Assembly (NCBI RefSeq): GCF_023954305.1
Contig: NZ_JAMLIG010000001.1
Coordinates: 124,001 to 188,000, forward strand
Source: Mesorhizobium sp.
GTDB taxonomy: Bacteria; Pseudomonadota; Alphaproteobacteria; Rhizobiales; Rhizobiaceae
DNA length: 64,000 nt
Direction of reading: 5' to 3'
Positions 8,907 to 17,907 of the stretch are shown here, one piece after another. Both the position numbers and the translations under genes were made by a program. The notes beneath the pieces are model-generated. The model did no database searches. It saw only the letters and a program-made list of their open reading frames with translations, and had not been told where the DNA came from. Position 1 is the stretch's first letter. Each line of letters begins with the position of its first letter.

Positions 8907-9265
8907 AGATTTCTCCGCCAGACTTCAATGCCGTTTTCTTCGGCGAAAAACTCAAACCCCAGCAGCTTCAACAGCCGCTCTGATGTCTCGAACTGCGCGT
9001 CTCGTGGGGTGTAGACCTCAGTCTCACCCAACTGCCGGGCTTGCCTGAACAGACGCTTAGCGCAGCCTATGACCTTGAACCGGTAGCGCGGCTCATTCCT
9101 CATCATCGTGAAGAAAAGCCAGCACCGGCCGGCGCCCCACGCGAGACCTCCTAAACCAATCGCTCCGGCCTCATCGACGCCGGCCAGAGCGAATGTCGGG
9201 AGATCGACCGCGATGCCCGCGACCCGCAATATTTCGCGCGGGTCGACCTGAACGATCTCGACCAT
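8888..9265 (-). CDS. GNAT-fold-like virion assembly protein (T7 gp13 position)
   Basis: A 125-residue protein starting at ATG 9265, which overlaps the stop of the tail-tube gene by one base (TAATG). Features suggest a small GNAT-type acetyltransferase fold: AGAIGLGGLAWG, a beta-strand WLFFTMM, then helices and the ending LLKLLGFEFFAEENGIEVWRR, like the C-terminal strand of GNAT proteins. T7 gp13, in the same position, is a GNAT-like protein needed for virion assembly. Whether it binds acetyl-CoA cannot be judged. Confidence 0.65.
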   Translation of the reverse strand: MVEIVQVDPREILRVAGIAVDLPTFALAGVDEAGAIGLGGLAWGAGRCWLFFTMMRNEPRYRFKVIGCAKRLFRQARQLGETEVYTPRDAQFETSERLLKLLGFEFFAEENGIEVWRRNLWPHSR

Positions 9266-11991
9266 TACCCGTTCGTCGTCACGTCCGTTATGATGCCCAT
9301 GACGGTCGCCGTGTAAGGGCTGTTGATTTCCAGGCAGACCCGCGAGTCCGTGTCCCAATAGCCGCCAAAGCTGAAGGCAACCTCATCGACAATGCTGGTC
9401 TGAATCTCCGAAGCAGCCACCCCGCCGACGTTTACGGGCGGGGCATACATCGTCGTGAAATCGGCCCCGAACTTCACCCCGAACCGCGTAAAGTTCGTCA
9501 TGATCGGGCCGATCTGCGAGACATGCTTTTTCTGAAGCAGCGCAGACCCGCCCGTCGCGCCATAAGCCAGTCTGGCCGACTTGTAGCGCGCCCTGTAGGG
9601 CAGCCCGGCCACGGCATCGGTCACGGCACTTGGAACCGTGATGTTGCCCGACCCGTCCACAACAAACGTCCGTCGCACGCCCGGTGCCGATTCCAGCGGC
9701 GCACCATCGGCCCAGCACACCACCGTTTCCCCCGCCAGATGGGCACCAACGGAGACCGTCGTGGACGGAGAACCGACTCCCTGTGGACGGACGAAGGAAT
9801 CCATCACGTAGCAATACGTGTCAGGCGCGACTTCGCTGTCGAGCGCCATTTTCTCGACATAGCGCACCGTCGATCCGCCAATGGTTCGCGCCACGACGAA
9901 ATACACCCTGTCCTGTTCTTCGGCCGGGAGAACGGATACGCTTTCGAACGTGCCATCCGTCTCGATCGGGATGAAGGCCAAGACTTCCTGTGCCGGCTCG
10001 TATAGGCAGCACACGCAAGACCCGTCATCCATGACGAGCCATATCCGCGTATCCGGCCTGCGCTGAACGGCGAGAGACTTGACCCCGGACGAAAACAGGT
10101 CCGTTGTCAGTTTCGACAGTTGCGTCACGACATAATCGCCGGCCGCTCCGTCGAACACCACCTCCATCACAGCCCGGCCGGCGCGCTCGATAAACAGGCC
10201 CCTGGTATCGATCATGGCCGGATTGACGGGAGCTGCGCCCGTCGTGGAAGAATTGCGAATGGACAGGTTGGACGGCGTAATCGGTTCGTCCAGAGACGAC
10301 GACTTGGCGACCGCGACCGCGCCCTCAGTTCCCGCAATGAGCCGCTGAAGCGACATCAACCACTGCGTCGCGTTCACCCCGCCCGTTGCGATGGAACGAT
10401 TGATCGGGCCAGCATCGCCTTCCAGATCTTCATCGAAGCCTTCGAAGGCATCCGATATCGAACCCCACAATTTGTCTGACCCGGACCACCACAACCGCCC
10501 ATCCGCGAGGCATACCGCCGAGGGATAGGTTCGGTTTGCTGACCATTCCCCCTCCTGCCAATCGTCGGTATACGTCGTGTTCTTGAACGGCGTCAGAACC
10601 TCGATATCGACTTGTGTCGGGCTGGTGTAGCCCACGACACGGCAAATCCCGTCTCCCCCGCCGCCGCTATAGGTGATGGTGATCGTCGCGGAACCGGACG
10701 TATACCCCCCGTCCTTGATGCCGAGACGGTAATAGATGATCGCGTTCTGATCCTGATCAACCTGCGTCACAGCCCCGCCGGTCGGCGCGGTGATAGGGGC
10801 AAGGACAACGCCACCGGAACTCTGCCGGTAGTCGACGTAGCCGCTGTCTTCCGCATCGAAAGACCGCTGATTCCAGATGTCCGCGACAAATGTCCCGGCG
10901 ACTTCATAGGTCCATTGCCGATCGAGCGCCCCCGTGCTTGGCTGATAAACGCCAGTCACGCGAATCGGGTCGGTGAACTGCCCCGCCGCGCCCAGCACAA
11001 CTTGTGTCGACTGGCCTTCGTGGAACAGCTTGAACAACGCGCCGACATGGTTCGCATTGAAGAAATTGCCGTCCGCCGTCAGGGTTCCGTTGCCTTCCGT
11101 GACGCTGGGCTTCAGCTTGACCTTGCGCGTGCGTTCCGCTGTAAACGGGCCGTCGTCGGGACCGTAGAGAACCACAGACCACGACCTCGCCGCCCGCCGT
11201 TCGATCCGTCGCGGCTGATGCCCTTCACAGGCCACAAAGACCACATCGGCGGACTGCGCAAAGCGCATCAGCGGCAGATCATCGGAGGCCCACGGCGTGG
11301 CGATTGAAACGACGCCGGCACTCTCTATCGCGATCGAATCGACGCGGCGCAGCATGCGATCGTCGTTCTTGAATTGGATATAGGCGTTTGCCCCGGTCGG
11401 CGTGAACGACAGGCTGTGAATACCTGTCTTGAGGCTGGTTTCCGTTATATACTGTTCGCCACCCGACGACGAACCGCACCGGAACAGGACCGGGCCGCGC
11501 TCGACCACGATCCGGAACGCATGCTCCGTGTCGGTCTCGTTAATCGCAACGGTCTGCGTGGCCGTTGCCGTCGAACCGCGAGCCGCTGCGGTGAGGTTGA
11601 GATACCCACCGGATATCGTCGCCGTCGCGCCATCGGTCGCCGAGAGTGTCCATCCCGCGCTTGCCGCAAACGTGCCGCTGGACACGGTAGCGGTGACGGC
11701 GGGGCGCGTGAGAAGCGCATCGTCCACCACAATGCGCATTTCTTCATCGCTGAAGAGCATGTTCGATGCGTCGGTCGCCCCGAAGACGAATTCCTTCAGC
11801 CAGGACACGCCGGTCGTGGTGAACAGGTATTCCAGACCCGGCCGCATAAAACCGGGGCCGGTCGCCTTGGCCATGAAGTTTGTCTGCGTCTCCGCAGCAA
11901 GGCGCATGCGTTCCAAGTCGATGCGCGTCAAAGCCGTGGAGTCATGCACGCCAACGTTCATCGCGTGAAGGAACGTCCTCACACTAGCCAT
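9265..11991 (-). CDS. Tail tubular protein B (T7 gp12-like nozzle)
   Basis: A 908-residue, beta-rich protein forming the lower part of the short tail. ATG 11991 overlaps the stop of the upstream tail-tube A gene (TGATG) and is preferred to an ATG 63 bp further up. Typical features of podovirus tail nozzle proteins are visible: an early N-terminal R-x2-L-E segment, repeated Gly/Thr/Ser-rich strands, and a central WSANRTYPSAVCLADGRLWW motif (people, place and device-like beta-propeller blade) often seen in gp12-like proteins. It would contact tail tube A above and fibres at the side. Confidence 0.85.
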   Translation of the reverse strand: MASVRTFLHAMNVGVHDSTALTRIDLERMRLAAETQTNFMAKATGPGFMRPGLEYLFTTTGVSWLKEFVFGATDASNMLFSDEEMRIVVDDALLTRPAVTATVSSGTFAASAGWTLSATDGATATISGGYLNLTAAARGSTATATQTVAINETDTEHAFRIVVERGPVLFRCGSSSGGEQYITETSLKTGIHSLSFTPTGANAYIQFKNDDRMLRRVDSIAIESAGVVSIATPWASDDLPLMRFAQSADVVFVACEGHQPRRIERRAARSWSVVLYGPDDGPFTAERTRKVKLKPSVTEGNGTLTADGNFFNANHVGALFKLFHEGQSTQVVLGAAGQFTDPIRVTGVYQPSTGALDRQWTYEVAGTFVADIWNQRSFDAEDSGYVDYRQSSGGVVLAPITAPTGGAVTQVDQDQNAIIYYRLGIKDGGYTSGSATITITYSGGGGDGICRVVGYTSPTQVDIEVLTPFKNTTYTDDWQEGEWSANRTYPSAVCLADGRLWWSGSDKLWGSISDAFEGFDEDLEGDAGPINRSIATGGVNATQWLMSLQRLIAGTEGAVAVAKSSSLDEPITPSNLSIRNSSTTGAAPVNPAMIDTRGLFIERAGRAVMEVVFDGAAGDYVVTQLSKLTTDLFSSGVKSLAVQRRPDTRIWLVMDDGSCVCCLYEPAQEVLAFIPIETDGTFESVSVLPAEEQDRVYFVVARTIGGSTVRYVEKMALDSEVAPDTYCYVMDSFVRPQGVGSPSTTVSVGAHLAGETVVCWADGAPLESAPGVRRTFVVDGSGNITVPSAVTDAVAGLPYRARYKSARLAYGATGGSALLQKKHVSQIGPIMTNFTRFGVKFGADFTTMYAPPVNVGGVAASEIQTSIVDEVAFSFGGYWDTDSRVCLEINSPYTATVMGIITDVTTNG

Positions 11992-12608
11992 CAGCCGTCC
12001 TTCGTATTGCGCTGCGTGATGCGGGCGCGGGTCCATCGGCCCGGCTTCTTCCACTGCACACGCTCGTCAACCGCATCGAGCGTCTTGGCGCGGGCCAGTC
12101 GTTCCTTGAACAGGCCCATCATGTCGTTCCGGTTGCCGCGATCCCCGGAGATCGGAAGCCCGCTTTCGAAGGCCATGTAAGCCTCAAGCGCCTTGGCGAA
12201 GCTCTGCGGCCACTTGGTCAGATCGAGGCCATAAGCCGCATCGTTCGACACGTAGCGGAGATAGATTTCCTCCGCATTGGTGTAGATGTAGGACTGCTGA
12301 ATGCTGTAAGCCTCGAATATGCCGTTGAAAGAGGCATTGTCGCTTATTGCGGCAAGCCGCACGAAATCTGACGGCTTGGAGAAGGCGTAGTCGTAGCCTG
12401 TGTCAGGGTTCGTCGGCGTTGCCGGGGTTGTCAGCGGCTCAAACCGAATGGCGAAGTTCCACAAGCCCTGTTCGAGCATGTGCTGGACCGCGTCGTCGTA
12501 GATCTCATCCAGCGCATACCGTTCCGGCCTCGCATCCGATGTGGATGCGAGCTGGTGCGGCCCGAGAAGCCGAAGCGCCCCTCGGTAGATGTTGAGCTTG
12601 GTTGCCAT
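11991..12608 (-). CDS. Tail tubular protein A (T7 gp11-like)
   Basis: A 205-residue protein opening MATKLNIYRGALRLLG, then RYALDEIYDDAVQHMLEQGLWNFA. This is the usual start of podovirus gp11-like tail tube A proteins, which join the portal to the tail nozzle. The C-terminal part has a conserved helix with WPQSFAKALEAYMAFE. It precedes tail tube B with a TGATG overlap, as in related podoviruses. A ribosome-binding site upstream of 12608 is not strong. Confidence 0.85.
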   Translation of the reverse strand: MATKLNIYRGALRLLGPHQLASTSDARPERYALDEIYDDAVQHMLEQGLWNFAIRFEPLTTPATPTNPDTGYDYAFSKPSDFVRLAAISDNASFNGIFEAYSIQQSYIYTNAEEIYLRYVSNDAAYGLDLTKWPQSFAKALEAYMAFESGLPISGDRGNRNDMMGLFKERLARAKTLDAVDERVQWKKPGRWTRARITQRNTKDG

Positions 12609-12642
12609 TGGCTATTCTTTCGGCACGCCGATGGTCAGGAGA

Positions 12643-13122
12643 TCATGCCGCGACCGCGTTGGCGCTTTGATGATGCGCACGGGCGGCGAGGATGGCCGCG
12701 TTCTTCGTCGGGTGGTTCCGGGATACCTCGACAGCCGGGTCTTTCAGCCAGACGCGCCAGCCCGTCTTGGGAGCGTGGTTGACCGAGTAACCCTCCGGCA
12801 CCTCCATATCCTCGACGGGGCTTTCGACAGGAACATCCTTCGCCGCGTCTGCATATGCAGGGTTCATCCACAGACCGAGAACGTGAACCTTCAGCATTCC
12901 GGGGCCGGATTCGGCGACGAGAAGGTGGGCACGCCATGCCATGTCGGCACGCATCGCAACGATCTCGTTGCCGGTCTGGATTTTCGCCGCGATATGCGCC
13001 CATGCGCCGGGGCGCAGGATGTCCGTAACCGTGAAGTTCACCGGAACGCGGACGAACCGGGTGGTGACATTGAATTCGATAGGGTCGACATTGGTCGACG
13101 CCGGCAGAACGAGAGCCGTCAT
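12643..13122 (-). CDS. Conserved phage structural-region protein, unknown
   Basis: A 159-residue protein between the decoration and tail-tube genes. The N-terminal half is beta-rich (valine/threonine alternation, ADMAWRAHLLVAESG), and the C-terminal half is Ala/Pro/Glu-rich. No motif is recognised. Its position in the head-tail gene block and the 34-bp distance to the next gene suggest a virion or assembly role. The start at 13122 is the first in-frame ATG, with a GGAGG-like purine stretch not evident. Confidence 0.6.
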   Translation of the reverse strand: MTALVLPASTNVDPIEFNVTTRFVRVPVNFTVTDILRPGAWAHIAAKIQTGNEIVAMRADMAWRAHLLVAESGPGMLKVHVLGLWMNPAYADAAKDVPVESPVEDMEVPEGYSVNHAPKTGWRVWLKDPAVEVSRNHPTKNAAILAARAHHQSANAVAA

Positions 13123-13162
13123 TTGCTTGCCTCATGATGTTGGGGGAGATAACAGCCGGCGT

Positions 13163-13191
13163 CTCCGGGGCGCATTTGCGCAACCCCGGAG
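13163..13191. other. Strong inverted repeat between head genes
   Basis: CTCCGGGG (13163-13170) and CCCCGGAG (13184-13191) form a perfect 8-bp stem around a 13-nt loop that can itself fold (CGCA/TGCG). No T-run follows on either strand, so it is not a classic intrinsic terminator. It lies in the 118-bp gap between the decoration gene and the 159-residue gene and could be an mRNA-stability or processing hairpin. Confidence 0.45.
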
Positions 13192-13240
13192 GTTCCAGCC
13201 GCTATGGAGGCAACACAGCGACCGAAGCCGCTATGCTGCG

Positions 13241-13510
13241 TCAGGTGATCGCGGTCGGAGCCGCGACAGTCGCAGCCGCACCGGAAACCGATGCGACCTG
13301 GTAGCGCTTGTATTTTGCGGTAGCCACGTCAACGACATCCACAAGGTCGCCCTTGCGCATGCCCTTCGACGCGCCGTCCGAAAACCAGCTGGCGCCAACG
13401 ATTGTGGCATCCGAGTCAGCGGCACTGTTGTAGTAGCCGAAGACGCGGGGATAGGAGCCGCCACCAAGCGGTTCTACCAGCAGGGTCAGGTTGTCAGGAA
13501 CGTATGCCAT
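13241..13510 (-). CDS. Small head-decoration-like protein
   Basis: An 89-residue beta-rich protein directly downstream of the capsid gene (12 bp apart). The middle has ADSDATIVGASWFSDG followed by GMRKGDLVDVVD, a pattern I associate with small decoration or capsid-stabilising proteins of alphaproteobacterial phages. The partial gene at 1-135 looks like a relative. Decoration is inferred from position and size. Confidence 0.65.
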   Translation of the reverse strand: MAYVPDNLTLLVEPLGGGSYPRVFGYYNSAADSDATIVGASWFSDGASKGMRKGDLVDVVDVATAKYKRYQVASVSGAAATVAAPTAIT

Positions 13511-13522
13511 GTTCAGGTCTCC

Positions 13523-14359
13523 TTACGTGGCAACGAACGCCGAGCCGTCGTGAGTGATCTTCACGATGCCGGTGTTCTGGAGGATTTTCGCGCCGTGGAA
13601 GACCTCTGCACGCGACCACGAATAGGCCTGTTCCTCGTTGTAGCCGGCGAAGATCTTCTCTTCACCGATCGCAACCGCGTAGCCGATGGCCGAGCGGTGG
13701 AACATGTAGCAGATTTCCGCCGAGGTCCCGAGACCGGTGATGCGGCTGGAGACGACCCAGTTCACACCATTCCAGCGCCACATACGCCGTGCAGGGCCAG
13801 AGAATTGCTTCACGTCGACATAGTCGCCGTTGGCAAATTCGGTGGTCTGCATGAGGTAGCCACGGAACGCAGGCGAGATGATCGCGAACATGTTCGCCTC
13901 ATCTTCAACCGGCACGTCGTTGTTGCCGAGAATGGCCTGCGCGCCCAGAACAGTCGCCAGCGAGGCAGTGCCCGTGCCGAAGTCCTGAGTTGCGTTTGCC
14001 AGTTCGGCAAGCATGGTCAGATCGATGTCGCGATTGATCGCGGCAATCGATGCGTCGCGCATGATGCGGACCTGATCGCCCTGGGATGCAAACACGTTGA
14101 AGCCCGTGAGCTTGTAGGGTGCATGCTTTTCAACCAGCGTCGCGGTGGGCTGCGAATTGGTCGGGTTCCCATAGGGGATGAGACCGTTGGTCCCACGGGT
14201 GACGGCGGTATCTCCGCCGGAGCCGGACACGAGGAACGTGGCCGTGTTTCCGTTCATCACGGATTCTTTCGTCGCCATCGCCTTGAGGAAGCTGGAGCGC
14301 TGCTCAAACGCCGGCACGAAATCTTTCTTGTAGTGAATCACTGCGGCTTCGACCGACAT
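13523..14359 (-). CDS. Major capsid protein
   Basis: A 278-residue protein immediately after the scaffold gene. It begins MSVEAAVIHYKKDFVPAFEQR, as in capsid proteins of podovirus/BPP-1-like type, and has a central N-R-D-I-D-L helix and the motif AIISPAFRGYLMQ. The length is short but normal for a HK97-fold shell protein made with a separate scaffold. A purine-rich AAAGGAGAT ribosome-binding site lies just upstream of the ATG at 14359, consistent with high expression. Confidence 0.85.
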   Translation of the reverse strand: MSVEAAVIHYKKDFVPAFEQRSSFLKAMATKESVMNGNTATFLVSGSGGDTAVTRGTNGLIPYGNPTNSQPTATLVEKHAPYKLTGFNVFASQGDQVRIMRDASIAAINRDIDLTMLAELANATQDFGTGTASLATVLGAQAILGNNDVPVEDEANMFAIISPAFRGYLMQTTEFANGDYVDVKQFSGPARRMWRWNGVNWVVSSRITGLGTSAEICYMFHRSAIGYAVAIGEEKIFAGYNEEQAYSWSRAEVFHGAKILQNTGIVKITHDGSAFVAT

Positions 14360-14539
14360 GATCCATCTCCTTTCAGATTTGTGTGGGAGGGTTTGGAGCC
14401 GTCACGATCCGAGGGTGTCCGAAGGCGTCGCGGGGCCGTTGCCGGGGTGGCCGCTAGCAGTTCGGGGCTGTCACGTTTGGCGGGGTAGAACGCCCGTCAG
14501 ACCGGGCCGCTTGCGCGGGGTTGCCGGATTCCGGGCATG

Positions 14540-14560
14540 AAAAAGCCCGCCGAAGCGGGT
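14540..14560 (-). terminator. Intrinsic terminator after scaffold gene
   Basis: On the minus strand a CCCGC stem, TTCG loop and GCGGG stem are followed by C and five T. This is a textbook rho-independent terminator, 32 bp after the scaffold stop and 180 bp before the capsid start. It should reduce or stop transcription into the capsid gene unless polymerase is antiterminated or capsid has its own promoter. Confidence 0.85.
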
Positions 14561-14591
14561 TGGTTATCCACCGGTATTCGGTGAATCGCGG

Positions 14592-15560
14592 TTAGCGCTT
14601 GCCTCGCGCCAGATCCTTTTCGAGTATCTTGCGATACTCCTTGTCGAGACCTTCGGCTTCGTATCGATCGAAGTCGGTATCGCGTATTTTCTCGATTTCC
14701 TCACGACGGGCTGTGTGCTTGCGCTCGCTGTCGCCGTTGGCGAAGGTCACGTCGCCGAACTGGTCACGGCCCATGTCGGCCGCCCATGCGATGAATTCGG
14801 GGATATCCCCCAGCCGACGACCATCAGGAGCGCGGAATTCGGACCATGTCTTGCCGACGCCAGGGATGGATTCGATGGCGCGCGAGGCCAGCGTCATGTT
14901 GGCCTTGAACTCGCCATGCGCCCAATCCTTGCGCAGCGCATCTTCAGCCGCTTCTCTGGCTTCATTGTCGGCTTCCGCTCGCTGCTCCGCGAGCTGATCC
15001 ATCGTGGACACATACCACTCGGTCGCGACCTCCACCGCCGAGTTGGGCAGGCCCTTCTTGTGCGCGAACTCAGTGAACGTCGCCAGAACCGGCTTGTCTT
15101 CGTCGGTCAACGCCTTCGTCACCGTGTCGGGCAGCTTGTAGCCGGACGGGTCGTCAGGGATGCCCTGCTCCTTGCGCCATTCCGCCATCGCCTTTTCATC
15201 CGAGGCGTCGGGCATGTCGCGCTTGATCTTGCCTGAGCTGATCAGCTTATCCTGCTCGACCAACTTCTTGACGAGGCTGCTCAGCGAGGTATGGCGATCC
15301 AGCAGCTTCTTGGTGCCTGGGTCATCTTTCGCCAGTCGCTCGCGCCAGTCGTCGGGCCATGCGAAATCGTCGGTATCTGCCGTCTCTTCGCCCTTGTCGG
15401 CATCGCCAGTGGCCTTTGACGTGTCGGTGGCTGTTTCGGTCGCCTTCGTCTCGACAACGGCCTGCGTGGCCGTTTCTGCCGTCTTCTCGGCCACAGTCTC
15501 CCTTGCTGTTTCAGTCGCCTTGTCGGTCACGTCGGCCGCAGCCGCCAGTGCGTCACTCAT
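14592..15560 (-). CDS. Head scaffolding protein
   Basis: A 322-residue, very acidic and helical protein directly upstream of the capsid gene, the usual place for a scaffold. The first 90 residues are a low-complexity Ala/Thr/Glu/Lys tract, followed by helices and a basic C-terminal end (YRKILEKDLARGKR), as in scaffolds whose C-terminus binds the inner capsid wall. An intrinsic terminator follows its stop. Confidence 0.78.
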   Translation of the reverse strand: MSDALAAAADVTDKATETARETVAEKTAETATQAVVETKATETATDTSKATGDADKGEETADTDDFAWPDDWRERLAKDDPGTKKLLDRHTSLSSLVKKLVEQDKLISSGKIKRDMPDASDEKAMAEWRKEQGIPDDPSGYKLPDTVTKALTDEDKPVLATFTEFAHKKGLPNSAVEVATEWYVSTMDQLAEQRAEADNEAREAAEDALRKDWAHGEFKANMTLASRAIESIPGVGKTWSEFRAPDGRRLGDIPEFIAWAADMGRDQFGDVTFANGDSERKHTARREEIEKIRDTDFDRYEAEGLDKEYRKILEKDLARGKR

Positions 15561-15587
15561 TGGGTTGCCTCTTGCCTCGTTCAGAAA

Positions 15588-15983
15588 TTAACGTCCGGTC
15601 CAAAACCAACTATCGAAAGCACCAACCAGATGGGGGTAGAGCGGGGAACCATCCTTGTTGCGAAGTGTCTGATGCCAGAGCCAATGCATGCGCCGCCGTG
15701 CTTCGTTCTCGCGTTCGTTCGCCCTGGCCGCTTTCGAACCCTTGCCCCACGAGAAGCCGAGCCGCCCAACGGAGACGGAATGCGCGCGCATCCCGCGATA
15801 GGTGGTGGCGGTGTAATTGAAGATGCAGTTCCTATAATAATGGCGGCCAGCGAAGATACGGAACACCCGACCGTCCAACGGCCCCCAGATGCCCTTGTGG
15901 CTGTCGATATGCGGAAGACGGGATGAGATCCACTCGCCAACCGGCGTGAGCAGTTCCGGCCCGTTGACGTAACTAGCCCGCAT
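15588..15983 (-). CDS. Conserved phage protein, unknown (131 aa)
   Basis: Starts at ATG 15983, overlapping the stop of the upstream gene by 11 bp. The upstream in-frame ATG at 16013 would overlap far more. The protein is basic and rich in aromatic residues (W, Y, F and R, with two WF/WLW clusters) and has no recognised motif. It sits between the portal-associated genes and the scaffold, so a head-assembly or connector role is possible but unproven. Confidence 0.6.
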   Translation of the reverse strand: MRASYVNGPELLTPVGEWISSRLPHIDSHKGIWGPLDGRVFRIFAGRHYYRNCIFNYTATTYRGMRAHSVSVGRLGFSWGKGSKAARANERENEARRRMHWLWHQTLRNKDGSPLYPHLVGAFDSWFWTGR

Positions 15984-16254
15984 CGGTCTGCCTCTTGCCT
16001 CGTTTTGCCTCAATCAATTGGAGCGCTTCCGGCTCACGCAGCCGCGCGATCTGCACCCCGACAGACCGCTGGCCTTCGAGATACGCCGTGACGCGGTCGC
16101 TTTCCCTCATGCTGCTTTCGCCGATATGGCAGGCGTTGAAGAGCAGCCATTGCATGGCCCGCTTTTGCTGGCCTTCGTTCGCCACGCCTTCGAACAAGGC
16201 CCGGAAGGCGTAGAGAACTTCCTTGTCGTAAGCGACGGGCTTGAACTCGTTCAC
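15973..16254 (-). CDS. Small protein next to portal (Bbp19-like candidate)
   Basis: A 93-residue helical protein overlapping the portal stop by 4 bp. It has a segment FRALFEGVANEGQQKRAMQW, then HIGESSMRESDRVTAYLEGQR. This resembles the small Bbp19-type proteins encoded next to podovirus portals (short helix, EGQR, acidic spacer). The match is by eye and the biochemical role of that family is not established. Confidence 0.55.
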   Translation of the reverse strand: MNEFKPVAYDKEVLYAFRALFEGVANEGQQKRAMQWLLFNACHIGESSMRESDRVTAYLEGQRSVGVQIARLREPEALQLIEAKRGKRQTDAG

Positions 16255-17903
16255 GCCAGCCCTGCCTCTTGAAGCTTGATCGAACTGTCAGCCACCGCGC
16301 CGGCAACACCGGCACCGGCCAGACCAAGCTCAGCCGCCTTGACGAGATTCGCCTCAAGCGCGGCAGCCTCGTTGCTTTCGTCCGCGTCATCGCCTTCAAG
16401 TATCCAGTCTGCATTCGCACCCGTGGCGCGAACCGCGTCCTTCGTGGCCTGCTTGATGTCGTAGTCGGCAATGATGGTCTTGTCGGTCTGCACCGCAGCA
16501 GAGATGATCTGAAGGCTCTCCTGATAGGCAAGGATCGTCTGCCGTCCCTCTGCCGTGTTCAGCGGCGTGTCGAACGTGAATGTCACGTCCTGCCCCTGCA
16601 AATCGTCCGGCATTTCCGCGAAATCGAACGACTTGTTCCTCACCGCCATCTGAAACGCGATGTCCAGCATGGGCAGGTGATATTCGCTCTCGATAGGCCC
16701 GAAGAACGGAAGTGCCGCCCTGCGGAACTCGTCAAGCCGGGCCTGCGTCTCAAACGCCGTCATCTCGCGCGTGTTCGGCAGCATCAGCTTGTTGAGCAGG
16801 AAGCTCTCGGCGATGAGCAGCCGCACGTCCTGCTTCATTTCCAGCCCAAGGCCCAGGTTCCCGCCCTGATCGACGGTCTGGAATACCTTGCGGATGTCGT
16901 CCGAATCCTCGAGATCGACATGCGTGTGCCCGCCGGCATAGAGGTTGATTTCGTCGCGGAAGATATCGCCCTTGCCGATCGTCGGCGGGTCGACTGCCTT
17001 TTCGCCCTGTTCCAACAGAATGCGGGCCATCGACTGAATCATGCGCCCGTCCGGCAATGCCGTGACAGCGGCGGGCGAAAATCCATACTGGTAATTGCTG
17101 ATCGTGCGCCAGCGCGGCGTCACGTAGCAGAACACCGGAAGCGCGCCTTCACCCAACACAACCTCATGGTCGCAATCGATGTAGAGCGACACGAACTGCA
17201 TCCCGTTCGCCATCAGGCGACGGCGCCGCACCTTGTCGTCGCCATACATCTCATCGGCCGGCAGAACGACGTGGCGAATCTTGAACTCGGTCGTCGGGTC
17301 TTTCTCTGCGGCCTGTCTGATGTCCCGATGCGCGTTCTTGGCCCACGCCGGGTTAGCCATGATGTTGCGCGCCGTGGTCGGCATCGTGCGCTGAAGATGA
17401 TCGACCTTGCAGTCCGCATTCTCCATCCAGACGCAATCGCGCTGATGCCACGAGCGGAACAGGAAATGCTCGCGCGTCGAATTCTCCCCGACCGACAGCA
17501 CCCCGCCGCCGAACGTCACGTAGTCATGATCGACTTCGACCGTGGACCGGACGAAATTGGCCCGCCTGTCATAGATCAGCCGCTTGAACCTGTGCGTCGC
17601 GCTTTCCAGCCATGTCGCATTGGCCGGGAGTTCGTCTATCTCCTCAAACCCGGTTCGGACATTGAACCACTGGCCCTGACGAAGCATGGATGACGGGGCA
17701 TTGCCCAACGTCTCGCGCGCCTGAATGGGGAACGATTCCATCAGATCGCCGGAGAAATCCTCGCCCAGCGTGAACGGCGACGTGAAGTCAGCCCGGAGCG
17801 GGTAGAAGTTCTCGGCAATCTCCTGGTTTAGCTCGTCGTGCTGCCTCTTCTTGGTGAAGAGACCGTCGCCGATCTTGACCAGTTCCTTCGCGCGGGTGTC
17901 CAT
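16251..17903 (-). CDS. Portal (head-to-tail connector) protein
   Basis: A 550-residue protein of podovirus portal type, forming the dodecameric ring through which DNA enters and leaves the head. ATG 17903 is chosen because the preceding gene stops 4 bp upstream. Recognisable portal features are the N-terminal RQHDELNQEIAENFYPLRADF, the FGGGVLSVGE strand, and the helical region with LNKLMLPNTREMTAFE near residue 390. It lies between terminase and scaffold, as expected. Confidence 0.88.
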   Translation of the reverse strand: MDTRAKELVKIGDGLFTKKRQHDELNQEIAENFYPLRADFTSPFTLGEDFSGDLMESFPIQARETLGNAPSSMLRQGQWFNVRTGFEEIDELPANATWLESATHRFKRLIYDRRANFVRSTVEVDHDYVTFGGGVLSVGENSTREHFLFRSWHQRDCVWMENADCKVDHLQRTMPTTARNIMANPAWAKNAHRDIRQAAEKDPTTEFKIRHVVLPADEMYGDDKVRRRRLMANGMQFVSLYIDCDHEVVLGEGALPVFCYVTPRWRTISNYQYGFSPAAVTALPDGRMIQSMARILLEQGEKAVDPPTIGKGDIFRDEINLYAGGHTHVDLEDSDDIRKVFQTVDQGGNLGLGLEMKQDVRLLIAESFLLNKLMLPNTREMTAFETQARLDEFRRAALPFFGPIESEYHLPMLDIAFQMAVRNKSFDFAEMPDDLQGQDVTFTFDTPLNTAEGRQTILAYQESLQIISAAVQTDKTIIADYDIKQATKDAVRATGANADWILEGDDADESNEAAALEANLVKAAELGLAGAGVAGAVADSSIKLQEAGLA

Positions 17904-17907
17904 CAGT

